Of a DNA stretch of 64,000 bases, positions 8,312 through 17,468 are shown piece by piece; position 1 is the stretch's first letter; every line of letters begins with the position of its first letter. The DNA comes from Bacillota bacterium. Lineage in GTDB: Bacteria; Bacillota; Clostridia; Christensenellales; Aristaeellaceae. Position numbers and translations under genes: made by a program. The stretch spans positions 1 to 64,000 of the forward strand of contig JAEWSC010000010.1 in assembly GCA_023398575.1 (NCBI GenBank), given 5' to 3'. The notes under the pieces are model-generated. The model saw nothing but the letters and a program-made list of their open reading frames with translations, did not search any database and was not told the origin of the DNA.

Positions 8312-9382
8312 TTACGGGAGTTTGAGCACCCACCCAAAGGGATCAAGCTCCCGTCCTAATTGAATTCCGGTCAGCGTGTCGTACAACTGTTGCGTTATGC
8401 GGCCGATGCCACCATCGCCGACCTTTTGCTTTTCACCCTTAAAGCACAATTCACCCACCGGTGAGATCACTGCCGCCGTTCCTGTGCCAAAGGCTTCTGT
8501 CAGCCTGCCAGCCTTCATATCCTCAAATACTTCATCAATAGCCAGCCGGCTTTCTTCTACCTTGTAGCCCAAGTGCGCCGCGAGCTTTAAAACGCTGTCC
8601 CTGGTGATACCCGGGAGTATGCTGCCGCTCAGTGAAGGCGTTACAATCTTGTCACCATATACAAACATCATGTTCATGGCGCCAACTTCTTCAACATACC
8701 GGCGCTCAATGCCATCCAGCCAGAGCACCTGCACATAGCCCTTCTCCTCCGCCTTGTTCGCCGCAAGGATTGAAGCCGCATAATTGCCCGCTGTCTTGGC
8801 ATGACCTACACCGCCGCGCACGGCACGCACGTACTCGTCCTCCACCCAAATGCCGATGGGCGATAATCCACCCGGATAGTAGGCACCCACAGGCGATAGA
8901 ATGATGAAGAACTTGTATGTCTTGGAGGCGTGCACCCCCAGCACAGGATCGGTGGCAATCAATGTAGGCCGGACATACAATGATGTTCCCTTGGAATTTG
9001 GTACCCAATCTTTTTCCACTTGAAGCAGCTGCGTAAGACCTTTCATACAAAGATCAATATCTATTTCAGCCATACACATACGCTGTGCTGAACGGTTCAT
9101 ACGCACAAAGTTATCTCGTGGCCTGAACATTTGAAGGCTGCCGTCATTGGCACGATAGCATTTTGTGCCTTCAAATATCGCTTGACCATAATGCAGCACC
9201 ATGGACGCGGGATCCATTTCAAATGGCGCGTAGGGCATAATTTTTGCATCATGCCAGCCTTTTTCAGGTGCATAGTCCACAACAAACATATGGTCCGTAA
9301 AGATTTTGCCAAATCCCAGTTTGGATTCATCTGCCGGCTTTGCTTTGAGCTCATTTGCCAGCATAACCGTAATGTCTTGCAT
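8312..9382 (-). CDS. ilvE: Branched-chain amino acid aminotransferase
   Basis: A fold-type IV PLP aminotransferase of 356 residues, the usual length of the larger BCAT group. It transfers amino groups between glutamate and the keto acids of Leu, Ile and Val. The PLP lysine lies in VGHAKTAGNYAAS, and the C-terminal half has the conserved GTGTAAVISPVGE stretch. ATG 9382 is chosen over an open frame to 9469 because it begins the conserved region (MQDITVML) and is preceded by a G-rich ribosome site. It lies alone, upstream of the unknown-protein operon. Confidence 0.93.
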   Translation of the reverse strand: MQDITVMLANELKAKPADESKLGFGKIFTDHMFVVDYAPEKGWHDAKIMPYAPFEMDPASMVLHYGQAIFEGTKCYRANDGSLQMFRPRDNFVRMNRSAQRMCMAEIDIDLCMKGLTQLLQVEKDWVPNSKGTSLYVRPTLIATDPVLGVHASKTYKFFIILSPVGAYYPGGLSPIGIWVEDEYVRAVRGGVGHAKTAGNYAASILAANKAEEKGYVQVLWLDGIERRYVEEVGAMNMMFVYGDKIVTPSLSGSILPGITRDSVLKLAAHLGYKVEESRLAIDEVFEDMKAGRLTEAFGTGTAAVISPVGELCFKGEKQKVGDGGIGRITQQLYDTLTGIQLGRELDPFGWVLKLP

Positions 9383-9757
9383 GCAGTGCCCCCGTCCTTC
9401 CGTACAACCGGTATACAAATTCTTAAACGGCACAGCTAAAAAAATAGTTACCGTTGATTTATTATACAAGGAAGACAGTATGTGTCAAGCCTTTTCCCCT
9501 GTCAATTTGGGGCAATTGCCCGGTTGTTCCCGTGAAAATGGAAGCGACGCTATGCGCAAGGCGTAGCACATGTATACCTATCTGTTAGCAAGGGTACAAT
9601 ATATAATGAAAATACACATCTTTCATTATCGATGGACAAGTTATTTCTATTGCATTCCTGGAGGAAATTTCACACCGTCCTTTCTTGTTCTTTTTTAACA
9701 ACGCTGTTATAATGAGGCAAAAAGCAAGCACCTTATTTCAATTTGCGGAGGGTTATT

Positions 9758-10183
9758 ATGTGGATTGTTTATGCCGTTCTTTCCGCAGTCTTTGCATCGC
9801 TGACTGCCATTTTATCTAAAATCGGCATGGCCGGCATCAACTCAAACCTCGCCACTGCCATACGCACGATTGTCGTTCTTGTTATGGCATGGGGTATGGT
9901 TTTCATTACTGGCCAGCAGCATAACATCGGCGGCCTCACCAAACAGAATTGGATTTTTCTCATTCTCTCCGGTGTCGCCACAGGCCTTTCCTGGCTGTTC
10001 TATTTCCAGGCGCTTCAAATGGGAGATGCCAGCGTTGTAGTGCCCATTGATAAGTTCAGCGTTGTGATCACCATGGTGCTGGCGTTTTTGTTTCTTGGAG
10101 AAAAGTTGGATACCCAAAAGCTTATCGGCGGCGGGCTGATTGCCGCAGGGACTTTGGTTCTCGTTGTCAAATGGCCATTCTAG
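9758..10183 (+). CDS. EamA-family small membrane transporter
   Basis: A 141-residue hydrophobic protein with about five membrane segments, equal to one EamA repeat. It ends in the typical GEKLDTQKLIGGGLIAAGTL stretch. Single-repeat EamA proteins are thought to act as dimers of the DMT superfamily; the cargo is unknown. ATG 9758 follows GGAGGGTTATT. The MFS gene starts 12 bases after its stop, so the two form an operon. Confidence 0.85.
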   Translation: MWIVYAVLSAVFASLTAILSKIGMAGINSNLATAIRTIVVLVMAWGMVFITGQQHNIGGLTKQNWIFLILSGVATGLSWLFYFQALQMGDASVVVPIDKFSVVITMVLAFLFLGEKLDTQKLIGGGLIAAGTLVLVVKWPF

Positions 10184-10195
10184 GAGGAGGGCAGC

Positions 10196-11476
10196 ATGCT
10201 TAAAAAGTTTACGCGTGAAGAAAAGGGCTGGATTTTTTACGACTGGGCCAATTCTGCCTTTGCAGCCATCATTCTCGCCATCGTACTCCCGCCATTTTAT
10301 AAGGAAGTTGCGCAGGGTGTAGAAAGCGCAGGCCCTTGGTGGGGCTATGCCACAAGTATCGCATCTCTTGTCAGCGCGCTGAGCGCACCTATACTCGGTA
10401 CGCTTGGTGACTATAAGGGCTATAAGATGCGTCTTTTTTCAGCGTTTGTCATCCTGGGTGCTGCAGCTACGGCGCTATTGGCCACGACCAGCAACTGGCA
10501 GCTGATGCTGGTGTTTTATATCCTGGGCTCTATCGGCTTTAACGCTTCCTGCGTTTTCTACGACGGCTTTTTGCCCGATGTCACAACGGAAGAACGAATG
10601 GATATGGTCTCCAGCTATGGTTACGGCATGGGTTATATTGGTGGCAGCACCATACCTTTGCTGATTGCGCTAGGCCTGATTATGTTTGGTAATTCGTTCG
10701 GTATCCCCTCAGATACAGCCTGTCAGATATCCTTTGCGATTACAGCCGTATGGTGGATATTATTTACGATTCCCATGTGGCGTGCAGTCAAGCAAAAGCA
10801 TTATGTTGAGCAGCGTGGCAGTCTGATGAAGCAGAGCGTGTCGCGGATTAACTCTGTTGCTCAGCGGATCGTCACCAACAAGGCTGTGCTGATATTCCTG
10901 CTTTCTTACTTTTTTTACATTGACGGCGTAGGCACCATCATCCATATGGCGTCTATCTTTGGGGCCAGCATGGGGCTTGGCCAAACGGAATTAATCGTTA
11001 TCCTCCTTATAGTACAATTGGTGGCCTTTCCTTGTGCCATAATATATGGGCTCTTATCTCGTAAATTTGGCGTCCGGGCCATGCTTATAACCGGTATTGT
11101 CACCTATCTTGTGATCTGCGTGGTAGCTATGTTCCTAGAACCCTTAAGGGCCATGGGCATGACACAGCTATTGATGGGCTTTGTGCTCTTGGCCGTACTG
11201 GTAGGCACTGCACAAGGCGGTATCCAGGCGCTGAGCCGCAGCTTTTTCGGAAAGCTGGTCCCTCCTGAATCCGCCAACGAGTTTTTTGGCTTCTACGACA
11301 TCTTTGGTAAGTTCTCGGCCGTGCTTGGCCCCTTCCTATTTGGCCTAGTTTGGGAAGCTACACAAAAATCCTATCTGGGCGTTGTACCGGTGCTGCTTAT
11401 GTTTATCGTGGGCGGTGCACTGTTCCTTGCTATACCCAAGCACATCGACAAGCTCTATTCTGCCAAACGGGAGTAA
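10196..11476 (+). CDS. UMF1-type MFS transporter (Atg22-like)
   Basis: A 426-residue membrane protein with about 12 transmembrane segments. The N-terminus carries the hallmark of this family, GWIFYDWANSAFAAIILA, which is shared with the yeast vacuolar effluxer Atg22. Bacterial members are presumed exporters; the cargo is not known. An SD AGGAGGAGGGC precedes ATG 10196. It is the second gene of a two-gene operon with the EamA protein and ends at a strong bidirectional terminator. Confidence 0.88.
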   Translation: MLKKFTREEKGWIFYDWANSAFAAIILAIVLPPFYKEVAQGVESAGPWWGYATSIASLVSALSAPILGTLGDYKGYKMRLFSAFVILGAAATALLATTSNWQLMLVFYILGSIGFNASCVFYDGFLPDVTTEERMDMVSSYGYGMGYIGGSTIPLLIALGLIMFGNSFGIPSDTACQISFAITAVWWILFTIPMWRAVKQKHYVEQRGSLMKQSVSRINSVAQRIVTNKAVLIFLLSYFFYIDGVGTIIHMASIFGASMGLGQTELIVILLIVQLVAFPCAIIYGLLSRKFGVRAMLITGIVTYLVICVVAMFLEPLRAMGMTQLLMGFVLLAVLVGTAQGGIQALSRSFFGKLVPPESANEFFGFYDIFGKFSAVLGPFLFGLVWEATQKSYLGVVPVLLMFIVGGALFLAIPKHIDKLYSAKRE

Positions 11477-11492
11477 TTGGACTCAGACAGGC

Positions 11493-11527
11493 AAAAGGCC
11501 GGAGAATTGCACATCTCCGGCCTTTTT
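11493..11527. terminator. Bidirectional terminator between convergent genes
   Basis: AAAAGGCCGGAGA and TCTCCGGCCTTTTT form a near-perfect hairpin of 12-13 pairs around an eight-base loop, with A and T tracts at both ends. It serves the rightward MFS gene and the leftward dehydrogenase, whose stop is just beside it. Confidence 0.85.
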
Positions 11528-11528
11528 A

Positions 11529-12488
11529 CTATTCGTATATCTCAGGGTTTACCACATTAGGCGGTCTTCTGCCCGCCAGTGCCTCCAGTATGCGGACACT
11601 GGCATCATGTGCCATGGCATTTCGAGCGTCCATTGTATTGGTACCGATATGCGGTGTCAAAACCACATTGTCAAGCTCAACCAGTTCCTTTAAAATATGC
11701 GGTTCGTGGGAAAAAACATCCAACCCCGCGCCAAACAACCTGCCATTCTTCAGCATGGTGGCTAAGGCCTGCTCATCTACAATCGCACCTCTGGCCGTGT
11801 TGATCAATATGGCAGTTGATTTTAACAAAGAAAGCCTGTTTGCTGAAAGCAAACCTTCCGTTTCCTCCGTCAATGGGCAATGAATACTGAGAATATCCAC
11901 TTGTTTGAGCAGTTCGTTCAGCGGCAGGTACTCCGCACCGTTTTCTCTTTCAGGTGACAGTCTATTCCTGTTGTGATATACAACCTGCATGCCGACAAGC
12001 CGACCAAAATCTGCCACCACTCTGCCGATATTTCCATACCCGATAATGCCAAGCGTTCGCCCATGAAGGCCCATACCCATAAAGTGCCCCATGCCAAACA
12101 CAGATTCGGGCGGCACCCTACGCAATTCCCTATCTAGTTCGCCAATACGCCTTGCGCAGGAAAGTATAAGCCCAATCGCAATTTCGGCCGTAGGCTGCGC
12201 GGTGCAATCTGGGCAGTTGGTCACAGGAATCCTATACTCCGTTGCTGCCCACACATCAATCTTGTCATAACCAGCACCATAATTGCTGATAATTTTCAGC
12301 TTTGGGGCAGCATTAATAAAGTCCGCGCTAAACCTGCCGCAAGCAAGTACGGCATTACAATCAGGCAGCAGCGCAAAAAGTTCCTCCCTTGAAAAGGCTT
12401 TTCCCCTTTCGGGCATTATCACATGATGCTCTTTTAAAATTGAAAAGGCACTATCTGGAATGCCATGAGTCACAAGTATATTTGCCAT
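11529..12488 (-). CDS. D-isomer-specific 2-hydroxyacid dehydrogenase
   Basis: A 319-residue NAD(P)-dependent dehydrogenase. The Rossmann motif is GIIGYGNIGRVVADFGR, the catalytic Arg lies in NTARGAIVDE, and the catalytic His in VVLTPHIGTNT. Such enzymes reduce 2-keto acids to D-2-hydroxy acids; glyoxylate/hydroxypyruvate reductase and phosphoglycerate dehydrogenase are the nearest options. There is no ACT domain, which argues against a classical SerA. GAGGGAGGGCATGC precedes ATG 12488. Confidence 0.88.
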   Translation of the reverse strand: MANILVTHGIPDSAFSILKEHHVIMPERGKAFSREELFALLPDCNAVLACGRFSADFINAAPKLKIISNYGAGYDKIDVWAATEYRIPVTNCPDCTAQPTAEIAIGLILSCARRIGELDRELRRVPPESVFGMGHFMGMGLHGRTLGIIGYGNIGRVVADFGRLVGMQVVYHNRNRLSPERENGAEYLPLNELLKQVDILSIHCPLTEETEGLLSANRLSLLKSTAILINTARGAIVDEQALATMLKNGRLFGAGLDVFSHEPHILKELVELDNVVLTPHIGTNTMDARNAMAHDASVRILEALAGRRPPNVVNPEIYE

Positions 12489-12616
12489 GCATGCCCTCCC
12501 TCTGCTTCAAAGCCATTATAGCAGGCATATGCTTTTGATGCAATGCGGGTATGAAGCTATTTCTGTTGATGGAAACACTTATCTAAGGGCATACTTGCAT
12601 GCAGGGAGGTGAGTAT

Positions 12617-13999
12617 ATGGATGGAAAATCCATATGGTTGTCTGGTGAAAAACCTGCCCACCCTCCATTGCGCGGCAAACAGCAGGCAGAAGCGGTTGTT
12701 GTGGGGGGCGGTTTGTGCGGTGTTACGGCTGCCCTCTTGCTTGCCAAGGGCGGTATGCGGGTAGTTTTGTTGGAAGCCGATAGAATAGGCTTTGGCACAT
12801 CCGGTCATAGCATGGCGCGTGCTACAGTTCAACACGGGCTTGTTTACAGCCGCTTGAAGGAGCATTGGGGGCTGGAAACCGCACAAGCATATGCCACTTG
12901 TCAGACCCGCGCGCTAAAAACTATGGCCTCATTGGTTGATGAGTTGAACATATCCTGCGGCTGGACCTTGCAAGATGCAGCTCTCGCCGCAATTACGAAC
13001 GAAGAATCTCGCCTGCTGGAAAAGGAGGAAACTGCGGCTCAGGCGGCAGGCCTGGCCATGTCGCAAACATCTGGCAGCCGTTGCCCGTTGCCTGCACTGC
13101 ATCTATTAACCATGCCTGCACAGGCAGTATTCAACCCATATGCCTATCTGCTAGCACTTGCCGATACCTTTGTACTGCTTGGCGGCCGTGTGTATGAAAA
13201 CAGCCGTGTACGCACCATCAGCACGCAAAGTGTTGCAACCGAAACAGGGGTGGTGCACGCACCGTTTGTGATCATTGCAACCCACTTTCCCATTATCAAT
13301 TTTCCAGGCTGGTATTTCCTTCGTGCACGGCAAATGCGCAGTTATGTTGCCGCCGCCGGCGGCATACACAATTACGATGGCATGTACCAGTTCATCGCTG
13401 AGGGCGGATTTTCCTTGCGCAAAGCAGACGGCATGACGCTGCTTTCAAATGCCATTTACCCTTGTGGGCGGCAAACAGATGTGGACCATGATGTGCTGCT
13501 TCGCAGTCAGATTGAAGAAAACTTTCCCAAGGCAAAAATCATTGCATCATGGCATGGACAGGATGTCTACAGCGCAGATGGACTGCCATTCGCAGGTCCT
13601 TACAGCCGCAGAACACCTAACCACTTTGTAGTCGCCGGTTTTTCTCAATGGGGCATAACAAACAGCATGGCAGCGGCACAGACAGTCACTTCCCGCATAT
13701 TGGGTGATATCATGCCTGAATCCGAGATATTTGATCCGGCGCGCACCATGAAATACAGCATGCGCGGCATTGTAGCAACCTTTATAAAAACTGCCGTTGT
13801 TCATTTGAATGGTTTATCAAATAAACAAGCGCCTAAATGCACGCATATGGGTTGCCGACTGAGATATGTTCCATCAACCAACAGCTGGGACTGCCCTTGC
13901 CACGGCTCACGCTTTGACAGTATAGGCCGCGTCAAGAATGGGCCAGCCGTCCGCAGTGCAATAATCCATAATAAAAACAGGCAAGGCCGCTCTTCATGA
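12617..13999 (+). CDS. FAD-dependent oxidoreductase with C-terminal Rieske 2Fe-2S domain
   Basis: A DadA/glycine-oxidase-like FAD protein. The dinucleotide motif VVVGGGLCGVTAALLL is near residue 25. The last 60 residues form a Rieske domain with the cluster ligands in CTHMGC and CPCHGSRF. Fusions of this kind are known in Gram-positive bacteria; they are presumed to oxidise an amine or amino acid and pass electrons through the Rieske centre, but the substrate is not known. ATG 12617 follows GGGAGGTGAGTAT. The C-terminus is a little short after the second ligand pair (about 30 residues), yet ends like other family members. Confidence 0.9.
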   Translation: MDGKSIWLSGEKPAHPPLRGKQQAEAVVVGGGLCGVTAALLLAKGGMRVVLLEADRIGFGTSGHSMARATVQHGLVYSRLKEHWGLETAQAYATCQTRALKTMASLVDELNISCGWTLQDAALAAITNEESRLLEKEETAAQAAGLAMSQTSGSRCPLPALHLLTMPAQAVFNPYAYLLALADTFVLLGGRVYENSRVRTISTQSVATETGVVHAPFVIIATHFPIINFPGWYFLRARQMRSYVAAAGGIHNYDGMYQFIAEGGFSLRKADGMTLLSNAIYPCGRQTDVDHDVLLRSQIEENFPKAKIIASWHGQDVYSADGLPFAGPYSRRTPNHFVVAGFSQWGITNSMAAAQTVTSRILGDIMPESEIFDPARTMKYSMRGIVATFIKTAVVHLNGLSNKQAPKCTHMGCRLRYVPSTNSWDCPCHGSRFDSIGRVKNGPAVRSAIIHNKNRQGRSS

Positions 14000-14246
14000 T
14001 TCCAAGACATCACTTTATTACTAAACCTTTGTAATCTATCAGCATATCAACATTTCCAGAAATTATTTTACATTTTGCAATATTATGACGAATTGTTTCT
14101 TCGTTCTCTGAAAAAGAAATATTTTTTTGCGCCAATTCCTTGCATAAATAACATTCATAGTTTATAATGTAACAAGGCGAATTGGTGTACATTTCCAGAA
14201 ATGTCATTACCAAAGAATTCTGCATGTTGCACAGGGAGGCTGTCCT

Positions 14247-14939
14247 ATGGCAGTAGACGCTTTTTCCGATTCCGTCAAATCTCAGGAGGAAATGTATAGA
14301 CAGCTTCTAATGCGGTTGACTGGTGTATTCGCAGCAAATGTTCATCTTACCCCTGATGGTGCGATCACCGAAATCCACATTCTGGGTAGCAGTATGCGCC
14401 ATCCGAAGCAAATCATGCGCGATGTGCAATCCGCCCTGGCATCAGCGTTCGGGGTTACGGTTGATCACCGCATCATCAGCATCGCACAATTGAGGCAGGA
14501 CCCAGTTCAGTCTGAGGAGCATGTGGTATCCACACCCAGTGGTGAAGTGCGCCTGCGTATGCATGAATTTTCCCAAAATGTAGTTGGAAGTCAGTTCAAT
14601 GTGAAAATTTCTTTGACAAAGGATGATATCGAATATACAGGACGCTGCTCCTGCCGAAATACGCCCATTCAGCGGCCCCGGGCAGTAGCGACAGCTGTAC
14701 TTCAAGCAGTTCACAGCTTCCTAGGTGTAGAAGATGTCTTCCTGCTCCTTTCTGTTCAGTTTAATCAACTTTCCAGCATCAAAGTGGTTTTGGTTGCTGT
14801 AGAATGCATGAATATGCAATCAGCACCGGTATTAATCGGCGCTGCCGAGTGTGGCCCAGATGAAGGCCAAGCCATCGTTCGTGCTACACTTTCCGCGCTA
14901 AACCGCAGATTGGCCTTGATGGCCTCTAATCCAAGTTGA
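14247..14939 (+). CDS. Unknown protein upstream of the HD-GYP cluster
   Basis: A 230-residue soluble protein with no signal peptide that I do not recognise as a named family. It seems to have two halves of alpha/beta type, the first with LTPDGAITEIHILGSS and the second with GPDEGQAIVRATLSALNRRL. GGGAGG lies seven bases before ATG 14247. It is followed on the same strand by a 27-residue peptide gene, an HD-GYP protein and a DUF5317 protein. I recall similar proteins beside such pairs in other Clostridia, which suggests a conserved cluster, but I cannot check it here. Confidence 0.82.
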   Translation: MAVDAFSDSVKSQEEMYRQLLMRLTGVFAANVHLTPDGAITEIHILGSSMRHPKQIMRDVQSALASAFGVTVDHRIISIAQLRQDPVQSEEHVVSTPSGEVRLRMHEFSQNVVGSQFNVKISLTKDDIEYTGRCSCRNTPIQRPRAVATAVLQAVHSFLGVEDVFLLLSVQFNQLSSIKVVLVAVECMNMQSAPVLIGAAECGPDEGQAIVRATLSALNRRLALMASNPS

Positions 14940-15040
14940 AAACAGGTCCGACCACGCCAAAACGCGCTGCATCTGAGCGAAGAGAATATAGCCTGTTCAT
15001 TTAGCGTATGGCAGAGCCTTATTTTAAGGAGGCTATATCC

Positions 15041-15124
15041 GTGAAAAAGGCCAAGATCGTTGTCGCGTTGGTGTCCTTGGTGTCCTTGGTTTTGTCCTGT
15101 GGGGCCTACATAACCTGGAGGTAG
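15041..15124 (+). CDS. 27-residue hydrophobic peptide
   Basis: A short ORF with a strong ribosome site (AAGGAGG at 15026-15032, eight bases before GTG 15041). It encodes a basic start (VKKAK) and one hydrophobic stretch with a Cys, ending CGAYITWR. The length and shape fit a single-pass membrane peptide. It lies between the 230-residue protein and the HD-GYP gene on the same strand. The strong SD and clean ORF support translation; the function is unknown. Confidence 0.55.
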   Translation: MKKAKIVVALVSLVSLVLSCGAYITWR

Positions 15125-15188
15125 TGCTAAGGGCGTGGCGGACCTGTTTTCATATATAATGGTTCTCCTCTATTCCTAGTCGATTGAG

Positions 15189-16508
15189 GTGATCATTACG
15201 TCTAAAAAGGCAAAGGTATATTCCTACTTTATTATCCTTATCGGCTTTGTGTTGGCCGTTTATGCTTTTTATCGATATATCAGCGGTGTCAATCCTCAAA
15301 ATTTAGCTCTTGAAATACAGCAAATGATATGTTTGATCATCTTGTGCGTACTGTGCCGTTCGCTGCCTATCAATATAGGCGATGGTCAGCATGCGCTTGA
15401 TGTATCTGTTGTAAGCATACTGGCGGCTGTTATTGCCAAGGGTCCATACGCTGCTATGTGCGTATACTTGATCAGCAGTCTTTTTTCTGTAGATTACGAT
15501 AAAGAAGCAAAGACATATCATCACTTGTATAATACTTCCTTTTATAAGTCCGCATTCAACAATAGTAATTTAATGATTTCCATACTCATTCCCAGCCTTC
15601 TTTATAGGTTGGCAGGCGGTACACCAGGCAGTGCGGCATTGCCTGGTGTTATTTGGCCGACCTTTTTGTTTTCCATCAGCACTTTTTTTATTAATTATGT
15701 CATCCTTTTGATCGTATTTATCTTAGAAAAGCAAATAGGGATGGATGATGCTGTGGATATGATACGCAGCCTTTTACCTAACGTGCTTTTTGCCATGCCA
15801 CTTGGGCTTTTGATCGCTATCTTGTTCATGATGCCCAATGGGCATTGGCTGGCAATATTAATGCTCTTTCCTCTTTTGCTGGCGCGATATGCCTGGTCGC
15901 TGTATCTGGAATCACAGGTGCAGCATATGAAATTGATCCATGCTTTCGTATCTGCCATGGAAGCAAAGGATACCTACACAGAAGGCCATTCCCGGCGCGT
16001 AGAGATGCTTGCTCTTCAGATCGCCAACGCACTCAAACTCCCTAAGGAAAAGGTGAAAGAAATTCAAATCGCCGCTCTTTTGCATGATATCGGCAAGATC
16101 GGTATTGAAGACATCATCCTGCGAAAGCCAGCCAAGCTGACGGATGAAGAACGCAAACGCATTGAGGAACATCCAACCATCGGGGTCAGCATCGTAGAGA
16201 AGGTGGGCCTTTCTGAAGAAATCAAAGAAATGATACGTCACCACCATGAGCGTTATGACGGGAGAGGGTATCCCGATAAATTGGATCACACTGCCGTATC
16301 TTTTGAGGCATATATTTTGGGCGTCGCTGATGCTTTTGATGCCATGACAAGCGATAGGCCTTATCGGGCCGGCATGTCAGAGGAACGGGCTATGTCCATC
16401 CTTCTGGAGGAAAGCGGAAAGCAGTTTCACCCTGCTATTGTAGATACATTGCAGCAGATTCTGTTGACCCAGAAAGAGCAGGCAAAGGAGCATTCAATCG
16501 AAGCATGA
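15189..16508 (+). CDS. Membrane-bound HD-GYP phosphodiesterase
   Basis: The N-terminal 230 residues form about six membrane segments, a MASE-like sensor. A C-terminal HD-GYP domain follows, with LLHDIGKIGIEDIIL and HHERYDGRGYP. HD-GYP enzymes hydrolyse cyclic di-GMP (or related dinucleotides). The start is unusual: GTG at 15189 has no ribosome site of its own, while GAGGTG at 15186-15191 is ideally placed for ATT at 15195 or, at eight bases, ACG at 15198. The DUF5317 gene overlaps its end by four bases (ATGA). Confidence 0.88.
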   Translation: MIITSKKAKVYSYFIILIGFVLAVYAFYRYISGVNPQNLALEIQQMICLIILCVLCRSLPINIGDGQHALDVSVVSILAAVIAKGPYAAMCVYLISSLFSVDYDKEAKTYHHLYNTSFYKSAFNNSNLMISILIPSLLYRLAGGTPGSAALPGVIWPTFLFSISTFFINYVILLIVFILEKQIGMDDAVDMIRSLLPNVLFAMPLGLLIAILFMMPNGHWLAILMLFPLLLARYAWSLYLESQVQHMKLIHAFVSAMEAKDTYTEGHSRRVEMLALQIANALKLPKEKVKEIQIAALLHDIGKIGIEDIILRKPAKLTDEERKRIEEHPTIGVSIVEKVGLSEEIKEMIRHHHERYDGRGYPDKLDHTAVSFEAYILGVADAFDAMTSDRPYRAGMSEERAMSILLEESGKQFHPAIVDTLQQILLTQKEQAKEHSIEA

Positions 16509-17080
16509 TACTTGTTTACTTTATTTTGCTGGCAATCCCGCTAAGTTTTTTTTGTGGCGGGAGGCTAAAATACATCGCCGATCACCCTATGCGGCTCATT
16601 TTTTTGCCGCCGCTTGCCTTTGCCCTGGAGGCCGCCGCGCCGCTGCTTAGAGACAGAATACCCTTGCCAGTATCACAATGGGTCTGGATCGTTGTTCTTG
16701 TGGAATACATATTACTTTTTTTGTTTTGCTTTTTGAATTGGAAAACAAAAGCCGTAAGGCTTATCGCTTTGGCATGCTTCCTAAATTTCTTTGTAATTCT
16801 ATGGTACGGCTTCCGTATGCCTGTCGCGCCAATCATCCATGACAATCCACTTATGGCATCCTTTGTTACACGCATAGAATCTGGAGATCTGTACGAATAT
16901 GTGCTGGTTCCTTATGGTTCGCCTTTCCTGTTCCTCGGCGATGCCATACGTCTCCCCTTCATTCGCTCCGGCCTGGCAAGCATAGGCGATGTTTTTCTAG
17001 GGGCCGGCGTTGCCTGGCTGATTTTCAGCTGGATGCGCCCATTCCCAATAAAAAAGGAAAAAAGAGCACGGCGGATATAG
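16505..17080 (+). CDS. DUF5317-family membrane protein
   Basis: A 191-residue protein with about five membrane segments. The opening (ILVYFILLAIPLSFFCGG) and the later YGSPFLFLGDAIRLP stretch match what I know of DUF5317, a family of unknown function often found next to HD-GYP or HDIG proteins. The ATGA overlap with the HD-GYP gene implies coupled translation and perhaps one membrane complex. A terminator follows. Confidence 0.8.
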   Translation: MILVYFILLAIPLSFFCGGRLKYIADHPMRLIFLPPLAFALEAAAPLLRDRIPLPVSQWVWIVVLVEYILLFLFCFLNWKTKAVRLIALACFLNFFVILWYGFRMPVAPIIHDNPLMASFVTRIESGDLYEYVLVPYGSPFLFLGDAIRLPFIRSGLASIGDVFLGAGVAWLIFSWMRPFPIKKEKRARRI

Positions 17081-17102
17081 AAAAGAACTGATTGTCTTAT
17101 TT

Positions 17103-17130
17103 CCCCATCTCACCCGGATGGGGCTTTTTA
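17103..17130 (+). terminator. Terminator after the HD-GYP/DUF5317 operon
   Basis: CCCCATC (17103-17109) and GATGGGG (17117-17123) make a seven-pair hairpin with a seven-base loop, followed by CTTTTTATTT. Confidence 0.8.
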
Positions 17131-17231
17131 TTTGGGTTCAAAATGAGAAATTTCTCATGGAAAATTAATTCCTGTCTTTTTGATTTTCTTTTCACACAGA
17201 CGTATACTGTTTGTGTAGGAGGTGATAGGTT

Positions 17232-17468
17232 ATGGGATGTCTGTTATGGCCTTTTGCTTTGATAGCCGGTATTTTCACCGGTGCGCTAGGCCTGGCCGGT
17301 AAAATCATTGGCTTTGTACTGGGGGCTGTTGGTGGCCTGATTTCGCTGATAGTCGCGTTTATTCTTGGCGCTGTTGGCGTTGCGTTGTGCATGACAATCA
17401 TTGGTGCCATCATCGGCGTGCCGCTGATTCTGTTCGCTGCTGGCCTTGCTTTTCGATCCATTTTCTAA
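17232..17468 (+). CDS. Small glycine-rich membrane protein
   Basis: A 78-residue protein made almost wholly of three hydrophobic stretches rich in small residues (GALGLAGKIIGFVLGAVGG). The spacing of glycines suggests helix packing of the glycine-zipper kind. AGGAGGTGATAGGTT is an excellent ribosome site before ATG 17232. It stands alone after a terminator. I know of no assigned function; similar glycine-rich mini-proteins occur across Clostridia. Confidence 0.75.
   Translation: MGCLLWPFALIAGIFTGALGLAGKIIGFVLGAVGGLISLIVAFILGAVGVALCMTIIGAIIGVPLILFAAGLAFRSIF

Noticed and set aside
14010..14225. 71-codon minus-strand ORF between the Rieske protein and the 230-residue protein, with several Cys and an AT-rich composition
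   Set aside because: No ribosome site before the ATG or any internal ATG, and no recognised motif. It lies in an AT-rich gap where chance frames are common. It could still be a small gene if conserved.
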